Positions 43,955 to 51,568 of a DNA stretch of 60,395 nt are shown piece by piece. The stretch's first letter is position 1. The number at the start of each line of letters is the position of its first letter. A program made the position numbers and the translations under genes. The notes beneath the pieces are model-generated. The model was not told the DNA's origin and ran no database searches. It worked only from the letters and a program-made list of their open reading frames with translations. Source of the DNA: a virus; IMG/VR virus record IMGVR_UViG_3300025647_000037, positions 1 to 60,395 of that record, one strand, 5' to 3'.

Positions 43955-45743
43955 CATTCATCTTAATATTTAATTCACCTTGCGTAGACTCCTGCAAACC
44001 AATAGGTTGGAACAGTGACTTGTGTGTTGTCATTGCCTTGAAGCCAGTCCTTGAGATGTCCATGATGAATCTGAACGGGTTCTCAAGCCCTGTTGGTTCA
44101 CCGCCTGTCTCGGTGTTCCTGACCTTTCGAACATGTAACTCACTCATACAGCGCACACTAGGGTCTGGGTGTTGAACCTTTCGGTGAATAGTTAGGAAGC
44201 AATCCGCTCTGTTCACGAACTTTCCACCACCCTCTGTATCCTCAGCATACGGCGCGATCGGCAAACCCTCGCTGTCCTTTCGACGCTGTGCTTCAGTCAC
44301 GGCATGCATGTTCAACCACACGGCTACGTTGTTGCTTGTGCTGAACGTAAGGAACTCACTAGCAGCCTCATAGTGGTAGTCATGTACACCAATGCTTGAG
44401 TTGCGCATGTCTAACTTCAATGAGTTGTAGGGATCTACGAAGATTGCATCAACTGGCTGTTGTCGCATGACCTTCTCCATGAATAGGATGATGTCTGAGT
44501 AGCTGTACACTTGGTTGTTGCTGATGACAGTGAAGTGCTTCTGCACCCACTTGTACGCTTGCTTGCGCTCAGAGTACGTCATGTTACCAGCCTTCTTGTT
44601 GCAGGCGAACTGCATCAAGGACATCTTCACGGATGCGGTTCTGTTCTCCGAGGAGTACACGATCCACTTCCATCCATGCCTGATGGATGCGTTCACCATC
44701 AAGTACAAAGCAGTCGTAGTCTTACCCACGTTAGAGTGTCCGTTGATGATGACGAACTCCTTCTTGTACCTGAAGTGTTCATCAAGTAGCTGGTCGCCTG
44801 TGTCAAGACCAAGCTCAATCAAACCCTGAGCGTAGTCATCAATCCACCTGAAGTCCTCATCGTCAGACGAGATAAACGACATGTCGCCATCATTCAACAG
44901 CATCTCACGCTGGGCTGATTTCTCCTCATCGATTACATCTCTGATGGGCATGGTCTTGCCCTTCTCGATGCCGTCTCGGATAGTGCTCATAGCCTGAGAC
45001 TCTGAGTCAATGTCTCGCTTTGAGATCTCCCTGAACAGAACACGAACCACCTCGTCCTCCTCCATCTTTCCTGCAGCTATGTACCCTCCACACAACGTGG
45101 CGGCTTTGATGAGAGCCATGTGCTTCTCACCGTCCTCAGCATTGCGTATCATACGCGCAGCTAGGTTTAGCTTCATGTAGTCAGTGTACTCGTAACCATC
45201 GTTGGTCGGAGCCTGTTGCTGAGCCTGCTCAGTGAGGAAGGCGCCGAACCTCTTGACGTCATCCTTGATGATGATGTCTGGATCGTGCGATTCAAAGCAT
45301 GCTCGTGACTCGTTGATGCCAGTCTCGTCGACTTGCAGTCCATACTGCTTGTCGAAGTACGAGATCAGAGATCGGAAGTGATCCCTGTGTCTCTCTGGAT
45401 TCGTGATCTTGACCAGCGCCTTGATCCCATCCCCACTCGGTGACGTCCAGCAAGCAAGAACAAAATCATCCGTGGCCAGAGCCTGCTTGGTCTTCTCAAC
45501 ATCGACGTGATCGAAGTCCAGAACAACCAATCCGCTATGTTCGAAGAGCGCATCATCCTTGCGAGATGCAAACTCCCCGCTGAACAGTACAACGGGGAGC
45601 TTCTTCTTGGCCTCTTTATTGCCCTCACGAACGTCAGCAATGAGAGTAGATGATCTCCCACTCTGAATCCTCTTCAGTGCTTGAGATAGGTGTACGTGAT
45701 GTGGTGTCTCCGAGAACAGACTTTCGAATACGGTTACTTTCAT
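43929..45743 (-). CDS. Primase-helicase (BT4734/VirE-N-like primase domain + RecA-type replicative helicase)
   Basis: Encodes 604 residues from ATG 45743; an upstream in-frame ATG at 45755 is possible. Residues 1-170 resemble the BT4734/VirE N-terminal domain of Bacteroidota: VVLDFDHV (D76, D78) and WTSPSGDGIKALVKI followed by YGLQVDETGINESRACF, the acid pair and basic motif of archaeo-eukaryotic-type primases. Residues 310-560 are a DnaB/Twinkle-like motor with Walker A GHSNVGKTT (335-343) and Walker B AIFVDPYNS (D437). It would prime and unwind at the fork. No zinc-finger DnaG primase is seen, so this probably serves as the phage's only primase in the window. Confidence 0.82.
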   Translation of the reverse strand: MKVTVFESLFSETPHHVHLSQALKRIQSGRSSTLIADVREGNKEAKKKLPVVLFSGEFASRKDDALFEHSGLVVLDFDHVDVEKTKQALATDDFVLACWTSPSGDGIKALVKITNPERHRDHFRSLISYFDKQYGLQVDETGINESRACFESHDPDIIIKDDVKRFGAFLTEQAQQQAPTNDGYEYTDYMKLNLAARMIRNAEDGEKHMALIKAATLCGGYIAAGKMEEDEVVRVLFREISKRDIDSESQAMSTIRDGIEKGKTMPIRDVIDEEKSAQREMLLNDGDMSFISSDDEDFRWIDDYAQGLIELGLDTGDQLLDEHFRYKKEFVIINGHSNVGKTTTALYLMVNASIRHGWKWIVYSSENRTASVKMSLMQFACNKKAGNMTYSERKQAYKWVQKHFTVISNNQVYSYSDIILFMEKVMRQQPVDAIFVDPYNSLKLDMRNSSIGVHDYHYEAASEFLTFSTSNNVAVWLNMHAVTEAQRRKDSEGLPIAPYAEDTEGGGKFVNRADCFLTIHRKVQHPDPSVRCMSELHVRKVRNTETGGEPTGLENPFRFIMDISRTGFKAMTTHKSLFQPIGLQESTQGELNIKMNVDFLRSGN

Positions 45744-45996
45744 TGTCCTTTGCAATCATGAGGAGGATAAGATATCCTGCGAGGTCTTGCAACGTATCCT
45801 CCGTTGCGTCAACGAGACCTGCGTTCTTGATTCTCTTAAGCTTGTGGTCTATCTGCATCTTCAAGCCAGCTACAGGCCCAGCCTCTGAGAATATGTTGAG
45901 TGGCTCTAGTGCTGAGTTCCCATACTTCTCGTTCTTCTCAAGCAGAAGATCTTGTATCTGCTTGCACTTATTTTTTATACTGCTCCTTGTGTTCAT
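45634..45996 (-). CDS. Nucleotide-modification-associated (DUF1599/Nmad1-like) protein
   Basis: Encodes 120 residues. The order LLLEKNEKYGNSAL, QIDHKLKRIKN and DTLQDLAGYLILLMIA is the pattern of the Nmad1/DUF1599 family, small helical proteins met in phages next to nucleotide-modification or dNTP-metabolism genes, related in look to MazG-type NTP pyrophosphohydrolases (EKYG and acidic helix). Its 3' end overlaps the helicase gene by 110 bases or more in another frame, an unusually long overlap. Substrate unknown; no base-modifying enzyme is seen in the window. Confidence 0.7.
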   Translation of the reverse strand: MNTRSSIKNKCKQIQDLLLEKNEKYGNSALEPLNIFSEAGPVAGLKMQIDHKLKRIKNAGLVDATEDTLQDLAGYLILLMIAKDNESNRIRKSVLGDTTSRTPISSTEEDSEWEIIYSHC

Positions 45997-46261
45997 CGAT
46001 AGTTAGATTTGAATTTGAAATGAACTTCTTATCCAACACCTCCCTCACTATCACTTGCTTCTGGGACTTGTATGTCTTGCCGTAGAGGTGATCTTCTAGG
46101 GTTTTCATGGTGTGCTTCCCATACTCCATGATGTCGTGAGGGGTGTTGAATGACGTCACTACCTGGACGACACGTTCGTATGTACGCTTAGCTTTCTTAA
46201 ACGCCACACGAACGGTCGCCAGATAGATCGGTGCCTTGTCCTTAGAAGGGCAGGGCTTCAT
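45968..46261 (-). CDS. Small basic protein of unknown function
   Basis: Encodes 97 residues from ATG 46261; the frame stays open upstream but that part overlaps the SSB-like gene. Lys/Arg-rich (VAFKKAKRTYERVVQV, KTYKSQKQVIVREVL), alpha/beta, no motif recognised. It overlaps the upstream gene by 20 bases and the downstream one by 29, so it is embedded in the replication operon. Possibly DNA-binding. Confidence 0.6.
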   Translation of the reverse strand: MKPCPSKDKAPIYLATVRVAFKKAKRTYERVVQVVTSFNTPHDIMEYGKHTMKTLEDHLYGKTYKSQKQVIVREVLDKKFISNSNLTIDEHKEQYKK

Positions 46262-46541
46262 CAGCAGTTTGAGATTGCTTCTGTTGACGCTTATCCTTGG
46301 CAGCTTCGCTGTTAGGATCGAAGACACGACAGCAAGGTTTCCCATTCTTGCTCATGAACATAGTGAAGTAGACGTTACCGCCTTGACCCTGTTCGTTACG
46401 CTTGGTTGCGTAAGTCTCAGCGATCTCCTTCAACTCATGATCCTTGAGACGGAGACTCCATCCCATGATCTTACCATCATCGCCGTAACGTGGCTCTTCC
46501 GCGTACCCTACGAGTACTGAATCATACTTCTGTTCGCTCAT
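46242..46541 (-). CDS. Possible single-stranded-DNA-binding protein (acidic DEALPF tail)
   Basis: Encodes 99 residues. A compact beta-rich domain (KYDSVLVGYAEEP, WSLRLKDHELKEIAE, VYFTMFMSKNGKPCCRVFDP) is followed by a Gln/Lys linker and the C-terminal tail DEALPF, which resembles the acidic-LPF tip by which SSBs recruit partner proteins. It sits with recombination and primase-helicase genes. The domain itself is smaller than a classic OB-fold SSB, so the call rests on tail and context. Confidence 0.5.
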   Translation of the reverse strand: MSEQKYDSVLVGYAEEPRYGDDGKIMGWSLRLKDHELKEIAETYATKRNEQGQGGNVYFTMFMSKNGKPCCRVFDPNSEAAKDKRQQKQSQTADEALPF

Positions 46542-46625
46542 GCGAGTAAAAGATTTAAGAGGTTAGAAAGAATAAACAGGCAGACTACATAGATGGCCCC
46601 TGCCTTTAGGCCGTTATACCATTGC

Positions 46626-47387
46626 TTATACGATGAACTCCGCATACTCTTCTTGTTTTTGGTGGCCGTCGTAAGACAACCATGACTTGATATTCTCTAG
46701 AGCCTGATGAAACTTCATCTCACCTGAGAAGAGCGTCTCTTCAGAGCACTTGACGTCGGCAGGATAGAACGGATACGCCTTCTCCTGCACCACCCAGTAG
46801 AAGTCCTTGATGTCGAACACCTTGGTGTACACATAGGCTTGGATGTCGTAGCTGAATGAGCGCACGTCATACCTGAACTTGTCGATCGAACGTGAGGACT
46901 TAGAATCAATGATACTATCATCCTGCAGGCAGTCGAGGAATCCTTTGAGAGGAACTCCGTCGATGTCCACGTTGAACTCTACTTGGTACTTACCACCAGC
47001 AAACCTCTTGTCGTATAGACCAGACTGCTTCAGTCGCTCGATCATTTCGTGCGCCTTCTTCCAGTCCTCTTGGCTTGCCAGTTTCTTGTTCTGGTTGGCC
47101 TGCTCTTGCTCGGCCTTCCACTCCTTGTAACGCTTAGTACTGCGAGGATACTTGCCCCCGATACTAGCAACGATATCGCTATCGTCCAATACATAGTAAG
47201 TGTCATGTGCTTTCTCTGGTTCAAACAACAACATATCGTACAGGCTACCGAAGTACAGAGCCTCTGACTCCTTCTTCAGCTGACCCTTCATGTACATCTC
47301 CCACAATCGCATGTCGCCTAGCGCATACTTGAGGGATGAGTACGAGAGGTGTGGCTTACCCACTGCCTCGGTTAAGATGTCTCTCAT
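46626..47387 (-). CDS. RecE-type PD-(D/E)XK exonuclease (DUF3799/Cas4-like)
   Basis: Encodes 253 residues. HLSYSSLK near the start and YFGSLYDMLLFEP are the family opening. The catalytic core is VEFNVDIDGVPLKGFLDCLQ (D152), IIDSKSSRS (D161, K163) and the QAYVY motif (Q183...Y187) in a YDIQAYVYTKVF helix. It should degrade double-stranded DNA to leave single-stranded tails. The partner annealing protein is the next gene upstream, overlapping by ATGA, which is the classic two-gene phage recombination system. No helicase domain is fused. Confidence 0.85.
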   Translation of the reverse strand: MRDILTEAVGKPHLSYSSLKYALGDMRLWEMYMKGQLKKESEALYFGSLYDMLLFEPEKAHDTYYVLDDSDIVASIGGKYPRSTKRYKEWKAEQEQANQNKKLASQEDWKKAHEMIERLKQSGLYDKRFAGGKYQVEFNVDIDGVPLKGFLDCLQDDSIIDSKSSRSIDKFRYDVRSFSYDIQAYVYTKVFDIKDFYWVVQEKAYPFYPADVKCSEETLFSGEMKFHQALENIKSWLSYDGHQKQEEYAEFIV

Positions 47388-47938
47388 CGAACAAACTTCT
47401 TGAGTCCAGCAACCTGCTTCTCAGTCAGCTGGTCTCCGTACTTCTTGGTGATGGCGTCGAAAGCTTTGCGCTTATCGCTTTGACCTTTGATGTACTCGAC
47501 TGCCTTGTCCATGATATTTTCGACAGGGGCATCGAGTTTCTCTGCAAGCCGTTTAACCTGAGGGTTGTCAACGAGTGCTTGTTGCTTTGCGATTGCATCT
47601 TCGACTTCATTAGCTGACGCAATAGACGTTTCGATTCCGATTCCGAGCATCGCCAGAGCTCGTCCGACGGCAGATGTTTCGCAGTTCTCGACATAGCTAG
47701 TCTTGTTAATGTTAGAAGAGGTTCGCTCCTCGTGAGCGTGACCTTGAGCGACCACAGAACCATCTGGTGTGGTGATTGTACACCGACACAGGCATTGCTC
47801 TGAGTCAATAATTGGAAAGTCAGTGTGGATGCCCCAGTTCTTATACTGATTCTCTTGACGAAAGAACTTGATGCGCTCATTGACTTCTACGTATTGTTTG
47901 CCACGGATGTTCGTGGTCTTAAACTGATGTTTCTTCAT
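47384..47938 (-). CDS. Single-strand annealing recombinase (Rad52/ERF-like)
   Basis: Encodes 184 residues. KYVEVNERIKFFR opens a beta-rich domain with VAQGHAHEERTSS and then SYVENCETSAVGRALAMLGI, the E-x-x-E/S-A-x-GRAL helix diagnostic of phage annealing proteins of this group. After it comes a Glu/Lys-rich helical C-terminus. It pairs complementary single strands made by the coupled exonuclease for recombination-dependent replication or repair. It overlaps the upstream gene by 20 bases. Confidence 0.75.
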   Translation of the reverse strand: MKKHQFKTTNIRGKQYVEVNERIKFFRQENQYKNWGIHTDFPIIDSEQCLCRCTITTPDGSVVAQGHAHEERTSSNINKTSYVENCETSAVGRALAMLGIGIETSIASANEVEDAIAKQQALVDNPQVKRLAEKLDAPVENIMDKAVEYIKGQSDKRKAFDAITKKYGDQLTEKQVAGLKKFVR

Positions 47939-48425
47939 GAATGTTTTTTTGAATTTGATTCTTTCTATTGTTTAGCATGTCTATGTGTCTGTCGATGAAT
48001 CGGATCTGCATCTCCTTGCTCTTGATCCAACCTTCCACGTTCAGCTTGATGGCAATGTCCTCCATCAGAGGCCACAACTTCATGAATCCAATGCCAGGTT
48101 CAGAGATTGCAACCTTCTTGCCTCGAATCATGTCGTCAGCAGATCTCATGTGATAGCCAGCAGTGGCTCGGTCTATCTTGAAGAACTCTGCTAGGAACAA
48201 CTTCTTTCTAGGGTCTTGGTACTTGTGCAACTTACGAGCTATGAAAGCACATGTAAGCTTGACAGCACACGTCACCTCTTGAGTCCTAGTGTTTAGGTTG
48301 TCCATCACATCCCAGTCTTCAGGTAGTCTGTAGTAAGTGCGAACCAAAGCGACAGCTTCAGTACACACCTCTGTAAATTCAGACATCCATTCATCTCGGT
48401 TCTCTTCGTATGTCTTAACGGGCAT
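47919..48425 (-). CDS. DNA-binding protein with DnaA domain-IV-like helix-turn-helix
   Basis: Encodes 168 residues, all helical. The middle segment AVKLTCAFIARKLHKYQDPR followed by LFLAEFFKIDRATAGYHMRS and ADDMI has the layout of the C-terminal DnaA helix-turn-helix (a basic entry helix, then a recognition helix after an F/G turn). The typical DHTTV is replaced by RATAGYH. There is no AAA+ domain. A role in phage origin recognition or regulation is plausible from the position in the replication operon, but the similarity is by eye. Confidence 0.48.
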   Translation of the reverse strand: MPVKTYEENRDEWMSEFTEVCTEAVALVRTYYRLPEDWDVMDNLNTRTQEVTCAVKLTCAFIARKLHKYQDPRKKLFLAEFFKIDRATAGYHMRSADDMIRGKKVAISEPGIGFMKLWPLMEDIAIKLNVEGWIKSKEMQIRFIDRHIDMLNNRKNQIQKNIHEETSV

Positions 48426-48951
48426 CGAATAGAATTTTACTTGTCTCCATCATCAACTCCTTGCTAACGTCTGGAATCTCTTTGTCCAACTTCGTGGTGT
48501 TCAAGAACTTCCCTCGAAAGTCAGCTAGGCCTTGATTGTAACCCCAAGCGTATGACGTGACAACCATGTCCTTAAGGCGTTCCTTGTGATGATTCGAGAG
48601 GTTGGTGATAAGCTTGTGATGGTCAGACACTTTCATCATTCGCTCATCGCTCATCAATGCCTTGACTGCTTGAGAGATTCTGTCCTTGATGCTTCGACCA
48701 TTCGTCAGCTTCTTGTCCTTCACATACTGACCTAGAGCTCTCACCCCTTCTTCGGTCTTGAGGAACCTTGATGTTCCACTTCGAATGGTGTAGAAGTGTC
48801 TTTCAATACCCCTGACTGGTCGATCAAGTTTCTCGCTCAACCTGATTACGTCAGGGTCGTTGATTGAAAACTTCTTCTTGTTCCGTAGCGTATGAGCTAC
48901 GCACTTGACATCATCTAGACTCCATGATGTCGCGCCCTTTGTTTTTGGCAT
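48415..48951 (-). CDS. Possible Myb/SANT-like DNA-binding protein
   Basis: Encodes 178 residues. The start SWSLDDVKCVAHTL...FSINDPDVIRLSEKLDRPVRGIERHF reads like a Myb/SANT-type helix-turn-helix: a tryptophan, an acidic helix and an 'R..GIE.H' recognition helix. The remainder is helical and basic. It overlaps the next gene by 11 bases. Likely DNA-binding; function unknown. Confidence 0.48.
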   Translation of the reverse strand: MPKTKGATSWSLDDVKCVAHTLRNKKKFSINDPDVIRLSEKLDRPVRGIERHFYTIRSGTSRFLKTEEGVRALGQYVKDKKLTNGRSIKDRISQAVKALMSDERMMKVSDHHKLITNLSNHHKERLKDMVVTSYAWGYNQGLADFRGKFLNTTKLDKEIPDVSKELMMETSKILFDAR

Positions 48952-48960
48952 GATTATGAA

Positions 48961-49134
48961 TTAAGAATTAAACGTGTTACCCTTTGGTACTAGTCCGTAG
49001 TTGTCGCACAATGCGTACACATCTGACATACGCTTCCGCAGGTCTGTGCTGTTGTGGTTCTTGTAGTGATAGATGAATGCGTTGATGCATGTCAGTGCAT
49101 CCAAGCACTTCAGTTCAGATTTCTGTTTCTCCAT
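48961..49134 (-). CDS. Small protein (57 residues), unknown
   Basis: Starts at ATG 49134, inside the end of the preceding small gene (20-base overlap); an alternative in-frame start at 49203 would lie deep in that gene. Alpha-helical with CLDALTCINAFIYHYKNH. No family recognised. Confidence 0.5.
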   Translation of the reverse strand: MEKQKSELKCLDALTCINAFIYHYKNHNSTDLRKRMSDVYALCDNYGLVPKGNTFNS

Positions 49135-49288
49135 CCTTGAGTAGTAGTTTTTGTTTTGATACATAGTCTCTGAGCATGCAGTCAAGAACCATCTTGTTGT
49201 CATGAGATGGGTCTGACTCTAGCTTACTCTCCATCAATTCGATCCGCTTCCATAGCTTGTCGATGTGTTGCCTCAGGTCGTAGCTCAT
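49115..49288 (-). CDS. Small charged helical protein (57 residues), unknown
   Basis: Starts at ATG 49288, which overlaps the stop of the coiled-coil gene (ATGA). Sequence begins SYDLRQHIDKLWKRIELMES and is helical throughout. The stop/start overlap and fit to the gene chain support it. Function unknown. Confidence 0.52.
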   Translation of the reverse strand: MSYDLRQHIDKLWKRIELMESKLESDPSHDNKMVLDCMLRDYVSKQKLLLKDGETEI

Positions 49289-49827
49289 GGGCGCTCGTAT
49301 CCAATGGTGTCGAGGTAGTCGAGGAAGTCGTTGACACCTTGGCGCACCTCCTCGTCGAACTCACGCTGGTCTTTGAGTTCAATCTTCAAGTTCTCTACCT
49401 CGTCGAGTAACGACCTGTTCTCGTTCCTGAATCCTTCGATGCGTTGGCGCAACACCTGCTCGTCATCGGCCTGCCCCTGAATTATTGCTTCGAGTCCTTG
49501 AATCTCGTCTTTCTGCTGTGCCAACTCGTTGTACTTCTGGGTGTAGAACTCGACCTGCTTGTTGAGTTCAGCAACCTCACGTTCGAGGGTGGCCTCACGA
49601 TTTGTTTGTTCGACGATTTGGATATTGAGCTCGTCGTTGCGCTCTTCGAGCTCCTGCACCTGCTTGGTTAGTGCCTCTTCACGACCTGTCTGATCGGCGT
49701 ACTGCTTCTTGGCCATCTCTTGGCGGAACTCCATCGACGCGATGGCTTTCTTGGCAGAGGAGATAGCGTTCTCTGCGTAGCGGATAGCCGCTTCAAGCTC
49801 TTGCTTGGATTCTTGTGCTGATTGCAT
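49285..49827 (-). CDS. Long coiled-coil protein
   Basis: Encodes 180 residues, almost entirely heptad coiled coil (QVQELEERNDELNIQIVEQ, REVAELNKQVEFYTQKYNEL), with a short acidic C-terminus. Codon usage and composition (Gln/Glu/Leu) differ from neighbours mainly because of this. It is likely a dimeric or trimeric rod acting as scaffold or spacer in an early complex. An A/C-rich leader precedes the ATG. No family can be named. Confidence 0.62.
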   Translation of the reverse strand: MQSAQESKQELEAAIRYAENAISSAKKAIASMEFRQEMAKKQYADQTGREEALTKQVQELEERNDELNIQIVEQTNREATLEREVAELNKQVEFYTQKYNELAQQKDEIQGLEAIIQGQADDEQVLRQRIEGFRNENRSLLDEVENLKIELKDQREFDEEVRQGVNDFLDYLDTIGYERP

Positions 49828-49839
49828 GGTGTGGTAGGT

Positions 49840-50085
49840 TTAGAGGTTATTAAATTCTGCTGACTGCTCGAAGCCCTCATAGAAGTGGTCAGGGAAGTCG
49901 CATGGTTCTGATGTGTATTCGCAGTATGGACAGGTGATGTCATACATGTCACCAACTCTCGTCATTGTCTCGTGGATGAGGGTGCTTCCGCAGTCAGGGC
50001 AGTCAACAAGGTTGAGTCCTGCCTTCTGCATCTCGTGTTGCAGGTCAGTCTGCTTGGCGAGTAGTTCTTTCTGCTTGTCTGTCAT
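49840..50085 (-). CDS. Small zinc-ribbon protein
   Basis: Encodes 81 residues from ATG 50085. A helical start is followed by LVDCPDCGSTLIHE and DITCPYCEYTSEPCDFPDHF: two CxxC knuckles 28 residues apart form a zinc ribbon. Acidic tail. Such early phage ribbons often bind host RNA polymerase or nucleic acid; here that is inference. Preceded by an A/C-rich leader. Confidence 0.6.
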   Translation of the reverse strand: MTDKQKELLAKQTDLQHEMQKAGLNLVDCPDCGSTLIHETMTRVGDMYDITCPYCEYTSEPCDFPDHFYEGFEQSAEFNNL

Positions 50086-50168
50086 GGTGGTGGTATTAAG
50101 GGGTTTGTATCTGTGTGCAATGTGGGGAGATACTTTCACTCTCGCAAGTTTTTTAACACTTTTAACAT

Positions 50169-50369
50169 TTAGTTGAATCCATCACTCATACAGATTCTGT
50201 TGTACTCCCCCATCGTAACTCTCCTGAAGGAAGACTCGTCGATGGTGAGTCTCTTTGAGTCAGCCCAACGCTCTCGCGCTTGCTTGCGAGCGGATCGGAT
50301 GTTGGTTGCCCACTCGGAGTTCCATCCCCCCTGATTCCAGTTGAAGACGTAGCAGTGTTTCTTGCTCAT
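50169..50369 (-). CDS. Small protein (66 residues), unknown
   Basis: Basic, Trp-rich start (HCYVFNWNQGGWNSEWATNI) and a helix SARKQARERWADSKR. No family recognised. Overlaps the upstream zinc-ribbon gene by ATGA. Followed by about 80 bases of non-coding leader before the next gene. Confidence 0.58.
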   Translation of the reverse strand: MSKKHCYVFNWNQGGWNSEWATNIRSARKQARERWADSKRLTIDESSFRRVTMGEYNRICMSDGFN

Positions 50370-50551
50370 GACTCCTCGTTTGTTCGTGCAACAGGGACTC
50401 CATCCACGTCAACCATCCAACTGCCATCGCAGTCAAAGCATTCGTAGTGGTACGTGTGCAGGGGTAGTCCGTACCCTCCGTATCCATTCTCGTGGGCTTC
50501 CATTAGCATGCCCTCTCCGCCACACTTGTGGCACGTTTCGTGTTCGTTCAT
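50366..50551 (-). CDS. Small zinc-ribbon protein
   Basis: Encodes 61 residues with CHKCGGEG near the start and CFDCDGSW later, two CxxC pairs about 27 residues apart, the first CGG-type resembling DnaJ/ribbon knuckles. Coupled by ATGA on both sides. Likely a zinc-binding adaptor of unknown target. Confidence 0.6.
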   Translation of the reverse strand: MNEHETCHKCGGEGMLMEAHENGYGGYGLPLHTYHYECFDCDGSWMVDVDGVPVARTNEES

Positions 50552-50700
50552 TCCTTGATGATTTGAAATTCGTCTGAAGTGTTAGTGGCAAACTGCTTGA
50601 TGCGTGGGAGGACTCGCTCGCACTGCTTCTTCGTGCCTACGAACCAAGTGATGTACTCTGACATGGACTGGTCGCTTGTGCTGATTACTCTGTGTGTCAT
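50548..50700 (-). CDS. Small protein (50 residues), unknown
   Basis: Starts at ATG 50700, overlapping the upstream stop (ATGA), and ends overlapping the next start the same way. Sequence SEYITWFVGTKKQCERVLPR is a small alpha/beta piece. The frame is open further upstream but no better start exists. Confidence 0.52.
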   Translation of the reverse strand: MTHRVISTSDQSMSEYITWFVGTKKQCERVLPRIKQFATNTSDEFQIIKE

Positions 50701-50906
50701 TTGTCTGTGTTGAATGTTACTCGTTCGATGATGATGCTCGATGGTCGTCCATCGTTCTTCTCCCACCACTTGTATGCTTCCTCTCTCGTCTCGAAGTTGG
50801 GAGTCCCTTCGTAGATGCGTTGGTCTATCTCGTTCCATATCGTGTACGTTGTGGTGTACTCGACGCTTTCGAGAAAGTTCTGGAAGTGCTTCATGTCTCT
50901 GCTCAT
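50697..50906 (-). CDS. Small protein (69 residues), unknown
   Basis: Acidic/aromatic, with the segment YTIWNEIDQRIYEGTPNF followed by ETREEAYKWWEKNDGR, reminiscent of small single-domain phage proteins where a strand pair precedes an EEAYKWWE helix. ATGA overlaps on both sides. No known family. Confidence 0.58.
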   Translation of the reverse strand: MSRDMKHFQNFLESVEYTTTYTIWNEIDQRIYEGTPNFETREEAYKWWEKNDGRPSSIIIERVTFNTDK

Positions 50907-51118
50907 ATCTCCATTAGGAATGCGATGTTGATACTGCCCTTGCCAAGTGGGTTGGGGATGGTTGATGCTTGGAAGAATAGCTTCTCGTCAAGCGCATCAC
51001 GCACCCAGTTCATGGCTTCGGTGTCTAGTGTTCCATCCTCTCGTGGTAGTGAGAAGATTTCCCATGCTACTGCAAGTTCGTCGAGTGTGCAGTCGAGGAA
51101 GGGGTTGGGGATGTTCAT
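50903..51118 (-). CDS. Small protein (71 residues), unknown
   Basis: Starts at ATG 51118 (overlapping the upstream stop). Sequence NIPNPFLDCTLDELAVAWEI is acidic and helical; the C-terminus IPNPLGKGSINIAFLMEI may be a strand. Function unknown. Confidence 0.54.
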   Translation of the reverse strand: MNIPNPFLDCTLDELAVAWEIFSLPREDGTLDTEAMNWVRDALDEKLFFQASTIPNPLGKGSINIAFLMEI

Positions 51119-51354
51119 GAGTCGTAGATGAATGAGAAGTGTTCTCGAATAGCCCTGCCGTACGCAGTGTGGAATCCGTAGCTGTGTGTACCTGCCATGG
51201 GCTCGTTGGCAAGCATGAACCGAAGCAGATTCCACTCGTCGAGTTCGAATGCGTTTGCTGTCTCTTGCACTGCCTCCAGAACCATGTCTGGGTCGTGTCG
51301 CAAGGCACAACCGAGGTCAATCTCGATGTAGTTTTTGATGTCTTTACTCGTCAT
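51115..51354 (-). CDS. Small protein (79 residues), unknown
   Basis: Starts at ATG 51354. Helical, acidic (DMVLEAVQETANAFELDEWN) with LLRFMLANEP. Overlaps the upstream gene by 11 bases and the next by ATGA. No family. Confidence 0.54.
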   Translation of the reverse strand: MTSKDIKNYIEIDLGCALRHDPDMVLEAVQETANAFELDEWNLLRFMLANEPMAGTHSYGFHTAYGRAIREHFSFIYDS

Positions 51355-51568
51355 CGTCTGTAAATTTTGGTGAGTTCTCCATGATGTGTCGCGCCACCAT
51401 CTCTTCGATTTCAAATGCAAGGGCATCTACGTCGTTGTGGTCGAGGTCGTACTCTTCAAGCATCAGCTTGGTGAGCCTCATGTATGCGCTGTCTGCGCCA
51501 GCTCCTTCGCGGTGGTTGAAGCAGTCGCTGACGTAGCCTCGGATATCTGATTCTGTTTCGTTACTCAT
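51344..51568 (-). CDS. Small acidic protein (74 residues), unknown
   Basis: Strongly acidic, helical (KLMLEEYDLDHNDVDALAFE), with a DDDE terminus. It could mimic DNA charge or act as an inhibitor, like many early phage proteins, but nothing specific is visible. Overlaps its neighbours. Confidence 0.56.
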   Translation of the reverse strand: MSNETESDIRGYVSDCFNHREGAGADSAYMRLTKLMLEEYDLDHNDVDALAFEIEEMVARHIMENSPKFTDDDE

